The notes under the pieces: generated by a model
What the model was told of the DNA's origin: nothing
Seen by the model: the letters and a program-made list of their open reading frames with translations, nothing else
Database searches by the model: none
NCBI GenBank assembly: GCA_019155185.1
Contig: CM032795.1
Coordinates: 10,891,795-10,955,794, forward strand
From: Beaufortia kweichowensis
Lineage: Eukaryota; Chordata; Actinopteri; Cypriniformes; Gastromyzontidae
DNA: 64,000 nt
Direction: 5' to 3'
In this document: in pieces, positions 55,691 to 64,000 of the stretch
How the letters are laid out: every line of letters starts with the position of its first letter
Numbering within the stretch: the first letter of the stretch is position 1
Position numbers and translations under genes: made by a program

Positions 55691-58600
55691 CTAGGGAATC
55701 AAATGGGAAGAAAAGTGGAAGAAAATAACAGAAAATTAGCAAGTTGAAGTGATCAGTGTTTGTTATTCATGCGTGTATGCCTGTGTGTGTTACGGTGGCA
55801 TGTCACCATAGATGCCTCCTATATGATCTTGTTGTGTACTTTAGATAGAGCTCAGCAGTAATGGTCAGTAATTACTTGCATTTTTCCTGTACTTTTCTAA
55901 CTGTTTAAGTATTTTATAGTTTAGAACAATAATAATCACCATCAACCTGTCTTTTTTGTTTACTGTGCATAGTTAAAGTTATGTAGTATATTAATAAATT
56001 GCAGTATAGTTTTATTTTTATTTCAGTAGTAATTAGTAATAAATTTATTGTATTAGTGTATTAGTTTAGTGTACAAAAAAAAAGGTGCTTCAGTGGTTCT
56101 TTGCTCGTAATCATAGGGGAACCACATTAAGTGCTATATAGCACCACATTAAGATCTATAACTAAAAAAAAAGTATAAAGTATATCTATACCTTTTTTGG
56201 TGAAATAGAGGCGCTATATAGCACCACTAGCATAAAAAAACCTGTTAAGCCCATGTATGGTTCTTCACTTGTTCCTCAGTGGTTCTTTGGAGTGGAATTT
56301 GGAACTATATGGAGCCTTTAATGGTCCTACATATCACTATTTGAGGTGTTATATAGCACTAAAAGTGGTTCCCCTAAGATTACAATAAAGAACCACTTTT
56401 AGTGCTGTATAGCACCATTTTTTGTAGCACCACCGGAGTGTAGTATATTTCATAGTTTTTAGTATATTGTATAGTTTATAGTATATTTTTGTCTGTAAAT
56501 GAGCGATGCCTGATTATTCCTTTACAACGAGACACTAATTCAATCTCTAATACCCATTTAATTTCTTTCTGCCTCGATCAGCTGTGACCGCCAAAACCTT
56601 TGAAAAACAATTAAAGAGACACTCCTTGTTTTCAAGTATACACTATCCTCAATACTTTCATCCAAAAATTACTTTAGTAATTTTGGATAAAAATGAAATG
56701 CTAAATGAATGCATAAATGTAAATGTACAAAGTTTAAACCAGAGGTGTAACAACTCTCTATAGGTCTCCCCTATTATGTATGTAGGAAGAGAAGTCCATG
56801 TGACAATTATATGGACGTGAGTATTTCTCATATTATGCTCCAATTTTAGCACAGCAAATAGAAAGAGCCACAGCACATCAATAAGGCTTTAACTATCGGG
56901 CACATAATATGTAATTACCTTACACCCACTTTGCACAAGTAGGATGCCACATTAGCAGCTGCTGGAGAGAGAAGACTTTGTGGCCTGATTGAGTTAGCCC
57001 CTCATAAAGAGAGCTAATGAAAAGCAGCACACAGATTACAGACACCGAGCCACAGAAAGAGGCATTGAAGGGGTTACAGAATAATTGCAAGTCTTACTTT
57101 TATCTCCCAGCTCAAAGTCATCAAAACCGACTTTCCAATCAAAGACTGCGGTGACTGACAGAAGCAGAGCTTGCTTTGTGGAGGCTGAAAACTCATTAGG
57201 CTATGAAATAACTTTATCCATCCGGAGCACAGGGAAATGGTACAGATGCTTTTGTGTAGGCAATCTTTAGTTATATCCCTGCAAACTCTCCCACTTGGGT
57301 GTACAAACATATCATGGAAGGACCTCTATTTGATCCCTCTAGTAAATGTTTTTAAACATCTGATATTGATCAAATTAAAACTAGTTGGCAGGCATGAAAA
57401 ACCCTACGTATATGAGAGCTAATTTATCTACAGTTTATTGTTGTTTCCTAATGCCCGGTTCAGTCTACACAATTTTATGTCTGTTTTTGTTATGCTACAT
57501 GTTTCTTGTATAGTATTGTATACAAGTTTCTTGTATAGTATAGTGTAGCATACAACACGTATAGTATAGTTCACCCAAAAATAAAAATTCTTTCATCATT
57601 TACTCGCCCTCATGTCATTCCAAACTTGTATGAACTACTTTCTTCTGCAGAACATAAAAGAAGATATTTTGAAGAATGTTGGTAACCAAACGGCATTGGT
57701 CCCGTTGACTTTTATTGAATGAACAAAATTAGACATATTTGAAAATATCTTCTTTTGTGTTCCACAGAATAAAAACTCATATACAGATTTTAAACCACAC
57801 AAGGGTGAATAAATTATAACCGTTTATATATTATAATAATTTTTATTTTTGGGTGACCTATCCCTTTAAGCCCAGAAGCACCACTACCACAGTCTCTCTT
57901 TATAATCTCAGAAAAAGATATCTGGTGTATGTGATTTTCGTCTTCTTAACAGATATTTCAGCCATATTTGTGCTGATATACCTAAGGAAATTAATGCTTA
58001 GAAAATGAATACAGTTACAGCAATATAAGTAGCCTGTAAACAATAAGACATGCCATTACAGTAACCCCACATGGTCACCATTACTATGGATTTTGACCTG
58101 ACTTTCTATAAATACATTTGGTGGGAAAATATATCATGAATTTAATGAGGTCCAGTCCCAAGGAAGAGGTTTTGCATAATTCTCATAACACTGAAATAAT
58201 AAAACTGTTCTGGTTTGCTGAAGAGTGCAGCAAAGCAGAAAATGGTGCCATTACAATATTTTCTAAACATGCCACTCACAACTTGACCCACCGTAACTTC
58301 ACAGGAACACTCTGCTCTAAATGTTGTAATTTGCCCCCAAAAGATCTAAGTGTTTGTTTTAGTAGGATATGTGGTTTTTATCATCTGGAAGTGGTCCTGG
58401 TGCCCTCAGTTTTAACGGCAGTCAGCTGTTGAGGATAGAAGGTTTTATAATGATTTTTTTTGTTGTTTTAATCTGAGATGAGTAGATGAAAGAAGGAACC
58501 TCATATGAGAGTCTATGTGTCTGAGAGCAGTAGATCGTTTTATTGGTATGAATTTGCACACTGCTTGACCTTTGTCTGTTCACTGATAGCTTTCTTTCTT

Positions 58601-61600
58601 AATATTATCTACAATCGTTCAAGATTTTTCACATGGTACCTCCACAGACTCAAAAGTATTGTTTCAGCGGCATGATGTTTTTATACTGTTGCAATACAAA
58701 ATTGAATATTTACAGTTATTACATGTTGCATTTCATCCTATTTATAAGTGATTGTTGAAGAATCAACAAAGTTGTTTGCTTTGCTTTTAGAGCATGTGTA
58801 TTACCACGTTTTAAATTCATCTCTGTTTATGAGCAGTCCACATTTCATTGTATGCTAGTCAATTGCATCTCATTTCTTTTTTGGGTTCTTACCCTTTCCT
58901 CATTGTTTCCTCAATAACTGCAGTGACCTCTTAAGCTTTGAAAAGATTAGATTTGTAATGGTTTGCTGAATAGGTCACGCGGCGTAATGTACATCTGTCT
59001 TTCTTGCCATTATCACCGTAATAAATTAAATGCAATGAAAACAACTAAATATTAAATATGACAGACAGTGCAACAAAATCAGACACTAAGTCACTCGATA
59101 CTCCTTTGGTTAGCCCGACATGTCTAGGATGTGCAGCGCTTGGGGTTTAAAGCCCAAGCTGACAGACCTGTTAAATAAGCTTGTGCAACTGTAGCTGGTC
59201 TGAGGAAATGAAACCCAATTCAGCTCTGATGGAGCCACTGCAGCTGCTTTAATTACAGATGATGTCTGCAGCAGTTTGCAGGCTAATCCTCAGATTTATC
59301 AGACTGCTTTTTCCTCCTAACGCTCTTTTGGAGGTTTTTCTAAAATGTTACGTAAACTTGCAATAGAGTCCACAAAATACAGAAAAGACAAAATATTTTT
59401 TTCTGACTCATGATGTGTGAACATGTATTTTGGCAGAGGCTTGCTTACCAAAGTGATTCAGTTATCAAGTATGACTAGTTGTGTACTCACACATGTCTAA
59501 TACTTAGACATTAACTTTATTGATATATGAATGGCACAAAGCTTAAAGGTAAAGTTTGTAGTTTCTGTAACATTGTCATCACCAAAAAGAAAAAAAATCT
59601 TCTATTGGTCATACAACTGATTGTCCTGTCTGTCTCAGACCAGTGCATCCTATGTTGTTGTTGTTAGGCTAGTCGGTTTTGTATTTTGTATTAATGGGCT
59701 GATAATGGGTCATAGGCCAATTCTTTATTTTGTAAAGGTGTCAGGTGATGTCAAACTGACATCATTATTATTAGCTTACATTGTTTTGTAACATTGTTAG
59801 ACTTCTTTTTATGTACTTGCTTAATAACTGATTAGTGTTTATTTTTATCCAAAAAAAGTTCTGGATTACAGCTCAAACTAAACCCATACCTAAAAATGAC
59901 TATAGATTTATATGTAAAGATTTAGCATTTTTTCAGTTTGACGCTGCAAGTGTCCTGATATTTGCTTTCTACAGCTGCCCAGTTTTGTTTACACAGATAT
60001 TGATTCCCTTCCCCTCCTTGCAAGATTATTGTATCAACTTTCCCAGACTCGCTTTAATCTGCTTTTCCCATTAACACATGCTAATAAGCTTTGCCTTCTA
60101 TCAGGCAGTCCAGACCCCTGCAAAGATTGCTCTGTATATCTGCAGTGTGGCTCTCCACTGCTGTTTGTTGCGCTTATTTGTGGAAGATCACCTTTAAATG
60201 TAAATGTGATGTTTAACACATTTGGGTTTGTCTGGTTACTGTTTTTTGTAATGGATGCATGATGTTATTAGTAGTTAAGTAGTGGATCAGACTTACGGTT
60301 GCATGGAGTCTCCCCCTCTTGTTCATGGCTAAAAATCGATTGCTGTAAACTCCTTTGATTCCTATGACCCCTTGAGACACGGCAAACAGCTCCAGCACAC
60401 CTGCACAGACAGAAAGATTGTACACTTCACACTGATTGAAGACTGATGACCTTTATGTCAGAAAAGTGAAAGGTCAAACTGTTTATCATTCTTTTTGGTT
60501 AAACAGGATATTAGAACAATTGTATCTACAAAAAACAGATAAGTACTAAAACGATTATTATTATTATAATTTACAACTATTATTTAAACGGTTAAAAATC
60601 GCTTTATTCTACAATGTTTTCCTATTGTTAATCCTACAGAGATTTTCTTTACTTGTCTATAGTGTGCGAGTTACTGACTTCATAGAGCACACAAATACTG
60701 TAGGCTCTTCACTGTTTTGTAATTTGTTATTGGTGTTAATGAAATTGGTACTTTCTTCAGAGAGTTGATTTCACAGAGATTAAGTTACACCTACCTTTAT
60801 CTATATAATTCATTGCCAGTGTTGTTGTGCATTGTAACTGTCTGTCTAGTAAACGTTTCTGGCTAGGGTATATTGTTATAGATATTTTGTGTGGATGTTT
60901 GTTACAAATTATGTCTGGCACATAGACCTAATACCCACTGCCAAGTTTGCAACTCATATCCATTATACTGTAATCTAATTTTTAGCGACATCATCAGTTT
61001 CACAGTAGTTCCTTTAAATAGACCTAGTACTACGGTATGTACACTGAGCGATTCAACCATTAACAGAAATCTAGTGCATGGCATGTTAATGATGCCACTC
61101 ACTCCAGCTTCCAATCCGCTACCATTCTGATCTTGGCTGCTGCACCTGTTCCCCCATACCTGTAAATAAACAAATAGCTCCAAACAAAAGACCTCAGCCT
61201 TGTAAATAACCAGTCATTCATGAATAAGTTTACTCTGAAATCTCAGCCAGACTGAAGCACATCAAAAATTTTTTAACCTTTTTAATATTTTTAAGCAAGC
61301 AAAAGTTTTTTTTTTAATTATTAATGTTTTGTCTATAAAAATAGTAATGGCTATAAAGATTTTTATGTAACGATTTCACACTGTTTAGTTTATCTAACAA
61401 TTTAGGGTAATGTAAACCGCAAAACTGTATTATACTGGATATTAATACTTATGTGTATTATACAAATAGCATTGGTTTAATTATACTAAAGTGTAGTAAC
61501 TGTGTTTTTGCATGATTGGTTATTGTAGTGAGACTGTAGTAAATATATGTGGTTACTCTGCTAAAACTATGGCTACTATGATATTGATTATATTGATGTA

Positions 61601-61947
61601 TATTTCAATCTAAAACTTCTAACATTCTGGTCATGCAGGGTATAAGTATAAATCAGTAACCGATTTTAACCTTATGCACTACATATGTACATATTTGTGA
61701 TTTTATAAAGATTCGTAAATGACAACTCACTTAACCGATTAGGTTCGTGACTCCCGTTGACTCTTCCATCGGGGTGAATCTGAAGGTGGAAACCTATGCC
61801 AACTCTACAGTACAGTCTCCCAGTCCTGCGCCCCGACGCGCACCCTTCCTTGACAAGTTGGCGCTCCACAGAGACGCGTTCAGATGCCGTAAGCGCTAGA
61901 AAGCGAAGCAACAGACAGAAGAGCAGAAGCAGCAGATGAACGCTCAT
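55328..61947 (-). CDS. fgf5: Fibroblast growth factor 5 (fgf5), complete, three coding exons
   Basis: The coding sequence joins 61947-61731, 60400-60297 and 55690-55328 (684 nt, 227 aa; human FGF5 is 268 aa, the difference being mainly its serine-rich N-terminal stretch). The first ATG is at 61947; upstream in frame are a TTG at 61956 and a TAG stop, so the ATG is the start. Residues 1 to about 20 (MSVHLLLLLFCLLLRFLALT) form a signal peptide. The FGF core runs from about residue 40 (GRRTGRLYCRVGIGFHLQI) to STHFLPR. One N-glycosylation site, NGS, is at about residue 64. LSVLELFAVSQGVIGIKGVY and CKFRERFQENSYNTYASVIH are diagnostic of the FGF4/5/6 group. The SQHMSTHFLPR and KYWPKFRFG C-terminus and the neighbours identify FGF5. 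It is a secreted ligand for FGF receptors; the fish role is not readable here. Confidence 0.97.
56072..56426. mobile_element. Foldback MITE with TACAAAAAAWGGTGCT ends
   Basis: The left end TACAAAAAAAAAGGTGCT and the right end, on the other strand, TACAAAAAATGGTGCT form the terminal repeats. The interior is rich in paired motifs (GTGCTATATAGCACCA, GTGGTTC and GAACCAC). It belongs to a family common in cyprinids. No coding capacity. Confidence 0.75.
57566..57869. mobile_element. TTCACCC-type MITE, near-complete
   Basis: The left end TAGTTCACCCAAAAATAAAA and the right end, on the other strand, TTAAAGGGATAGGTCACCCA then AAAATAAAAA are inverted repeats. The interior arms GAAGATATTTTGAAGAATGT and GAAAATATCTTCTTTTG also pair partly. 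TTAA is present at the right edge only. It is related to the copy at 9815-10070. Confidence 0.8.
60297..60400 (-). CDS. fgf5: fgf5 coding exon 2
   Basis: The acceptor is CTGTGCAG|GTGTGCTG and the donor ACC|GTAAGT. This 104-nt exon completes Ser73 and encodes VLELFAVSQGVIGIKGVYSN to GRLHAT. Its length is not a multiple of three, so skipping it shifts frame. Confidence 0.96.
60401..61730 (-). other. fgf5: fgf5 intron 1
   Basis: 1.3 kb, AT-rich. Bases 61380-61600 hold diverged TAGTAA and GTTACT motifs that may be an old repeat similar to that in cfap299 intron 1. Nothing else is recognisable. Confidence 0.55.
61731..61947 (-). CDS. fgf5: fgf5 coding exon 1 (signal peptide, start of FGF core)
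   Basis: It encodes residues 1-72 and one base of Ser73, ending GRVNGSHEPNRL. The donor is A|GTGAGT, phase 1. The human serine-rich insert between signal peptide and core is absent. Confidence 0.95.
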
Positions 61948-62160
61948 TCTTTCCAAAAAGCGTCCGTGAGCGCGCTAGGCCACTTGCAGCATTTTGCGCT
62001 CTGAGAGGTAACTCGCGTTTACACCACCGGTGGGCATTACCCTCGGCTGCAGGAGCTGGAGCAGATCTGCTGGCAAAGAGATATTTATAACACAAATGAT
62101 CTCACTGCCTGATGCGTGCCTGAGTTCTGAAGTACGCGCGCTCTCTCATCCTGAATTTAC
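61948..62160 (-). promoter_or_regulatory. fgf5: fgf5 promoter and 5' UTR with TATA box
   Basis: TATTTATA at 62082-62089 reads TATAAATA on the minus strand, about 135 bases upstream of the ATG. Transcription would start near 62055, giving a 5' UTR of about 110 nt. The region between is GC-richer with several CpGs, unlike the flanks. Confidence 0.65.
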
Positions 62161-64000
62161 ATTCAAAGCGACCTGTGATCTATATAAAGATGCGTTTTCA
62201 CATCGCGCACCTTTGACCACGAGTGTGTCTTAATGCACTGATGTGTCTATACATACAGACGTGCGTTTTAGGCACAGGGAGGCATGCATATAGTGGGGTG
62301 GGCGAACAAGTAATTTATGACTGAAGGAAAAAAGATTGTGGTGGGTCTGTGTCCAGATCGCCTTTCAGCGTTTTTCATAAGCCTTTCCTGACACCTGTAA
62401 CCGGTTGCATTATTGTTGGAAATGCTGAGGTCGAGGAAGAATATTTTACAAAGACGATTTAGGAACCTTATTTTTATAGTTCTTAATTAATTAAACATAC
62501 AGTTACACGAAAATTAGGTTAACATGTTGTTTTAATAACGCTGTTTTTGGCATACTACCAAGCCAGGTTTTACACGCTTTAGTTCGCGCACATGTTAATG
62601 ACAACATCGAATAAATAATACTGTAGGATGTTATTCAAATGACCAGGTTTGTTTAGTTTCATTAAGGGTTGTGAAAGCATCTACATTTTTATTGGCCCTC
62701 TAATAATCTTTATCTAACAATTGTGGTGTCAAGGCCAGTTGTTTTAGTGGAGCTGCCTGCTGAGTCCTGAATGAGTAAAAAAAACAGCACTGCTTATTTT
62801 TAATGTTCTAATTAAATGTCTGAACATAAGAATTTGAATCATATGCACAAAACACTTTGTTGGGTATTATTATGCACGCGAATGTCCTTATATGTCCAAA
62901 AAATATGTGCCAATATGATGAAAAATGTTTATAGTTTTATCATTTTATAGTTTATTATTTATCATTTATAGTTTTATTTAAACCACATATCAGGTCAACC
63001 ATTCTAAATTAAAGAACAATTATAATCATCATGCTTAAACAGTAAACAGTCTTAGATTATTATGAACTTTCTTATTTTTACAGTTATTGCAGGGACAGTC
63101 CCCTAGAGCTACCTGGTATATAGTGATGTGAACTCTGAAGCAAATATTTTGTTTGAAAATGAAATAATTTGTCTGATCTGGCCTTTGCTCCACTACCTCA
63201 TAATCAAAATGAGTTATTAAATACTTATAGTAAAATAAAGTGAATGAAGAGTTTTCTGACTCTTGGTATTCTTGTCATTCCTGAGTTTGACTTTAAAACT
63301 GTCTTTTACCCCTAATTTCAGTAATAAGAAAGTATTATTAGTTTGGTTTTACAGTATAAATATAATGCCTCTAATTATGCCAAGTTCTCCTGTTTGCCCT
63401 GTTTTTGTTTTAATTGTAATGTGATGTCAACTAGTTGCATGTTCTGAAAGGGGATCTCATATGCCTTTACAAAACAAACTTTGCTGTTGTATCAGTCTGA
63501 ATTTGAAAACGTGTTACTCCAAACCACTATGATTTTAAGATGTAGTGAAACAATTGGATACATATATTACCTAATCATGTTTTTTCATAATTTTGTGTGT
63601 GTACCCTGGGACTCGAACACTCGATCTTGGTGTTGCTTTTGCCATGCTGAACCAATAGGGCTATAGGAAGAAAGTCTTTATTTTTAGATTTTTAATAGAC
63701 ACCTCACCATCTTGCATTACTTGTGATTTTTAATTTTAAAGGAATGTGTCCTGAAAACATTACAGTCTAAATCACTAGATAAATGACTGATACATGGAGG
63801 TCCACTCTTCTTTGTTTCACTTTCTGCACAACATAGATTGATCACTTTAATGTAAACGATACAGATCTGTTCACCTCCCAAATTGTTAAGGCAATTCGTT
63901 TGTGTTGGAAGCTGCAGTAACTGTGAGGTAATACCCCAGATGTGTATAAACACTGATGATCCTGATTGATTCATCAATGATCCTGGCTTTTAACAGCTTT
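62161..64000. other. fgf5 upstream intergenic region
   Basis: AT-rich sequence with an eroded SINE at 63594-63666 and no recognisable gene. In other vertebrates the next gene this side is prdm8, which is not seen in the window. Confidence 0.6.
63594..63666 (-). mobile_element. tRNA-derived SINE head, eroded
   Basis: On the minus strand it reads TAGCCCTATTGGTTCAGCAT, then AGCAACACCAAGATCGAGTG and GTTCGAGTCCCAGGGTACAC. GTTCGAGTCCC is a perfect Pol III B box and the first part a decayed A box. It resembles the tRNA head of fish SINEs; no body or LINE tail is visible. Confidence 0.6.

Larger units (their letters stand above)
55691..60296 (-). other. fgf5: fgf5 intron 2
   Basis: 4.6 kb. It contains two complete foldback MITEs (56072-56426 and 57566-57869), a short tandem repeat just before the second one (57501-57565), and unique tracts at about 56930-57250 and 59110-59340 that look like conserved non-coding sequence. 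No additional exon is evident. Confidence 0.65.

Noticed and set aside
61954..61956. TTG at 61956 as an upstream start for fgf5 (MERMSVHL)
   Set aside because: TTG initiation is not expected when an ATG follows three codons later, and an in-frame TAG lies just upstream. The start is the ATG at 61947.

Overview
This window is nuclear DNA from a ray-finned fish, most likely a cypriniform (carp, minnow or loach relative). The gene structure is vertebrate: small exons, GT-AG introns of up to about 22 kb, and AT-rich introns. The dispersed repeats are short non-autonomous elements I recognise as common in cyprinid genomes: a hAT-like CAGGGGTGTC element, the family with TTCACCCAAAAA ends, and tRNA-derived SINE remnants. 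The exact species cannot be read from the window.

There are three protein-coding genes, all on the minus strand. At 233-3140 is bmp3 (three coding exons, 452 aa), a secreted TGF-beta superfamily ligand. At 5868-53440 is cfap299 (the C4orf22 family; six coding exons, 230 aa), a cilia- and flagella-associated protein whose introns fill most of the window. At 55328-61947 is fgf5 (three coding exons, 227 aa), a secreted fibroblast growth factor. I read every exon boundary from splice signals and reading phase, and all phases join correctly. Reading along the minus strand, the order fgf5, cfap299, bmp3 matches the human 4q21 order FGF5-CFAP299-BMP3, so this is a conserved syntenic block. The genes do not form a pathway. 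Two are developmental signalling ligands with local regulatory needs, and the ciliary gene between them has long introns that could hold enhancers for its neighbours.

Region by region: 1-232 is bmp3 3' flank or UTR. 3141-5867 is the bmp3 upstream region, running to the cfap299 3' end. 5868-53440 is cfap299, with introns of 1.3, 3.9, 22.5, 17.3 and 1.8 kb (5' end of the gene at high coordinates). These introns carry MITE-like elements, a SINE, a LINE 3' fragment, several microsatellites and unique, non-repetitive tracts that resemble conserved non-coding elements. 53441-55327 is the short cfap299-fgf5 intergenic region. It holds the cfap299 promoter, with an RFX X-box-like motif 10 bases upstream of the ATG, and a CTCF-like motif. 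61948-64000 is fgf5 upstream DNA with a TATA box and an eroded SINE.

I found no tRNA or rRNA gene, CRISPR array, viral gene or bacterial-type system. The most useful second-look items are the RFX site at cfap299, a near-identical 97-bp inverted repeat bracketing the first two bmp3 exons, the coding potential for a short exon-2-skipped fgf5 isoform, a three-copy alternating unit inside a large microsatellite, and the candidate enhancers.
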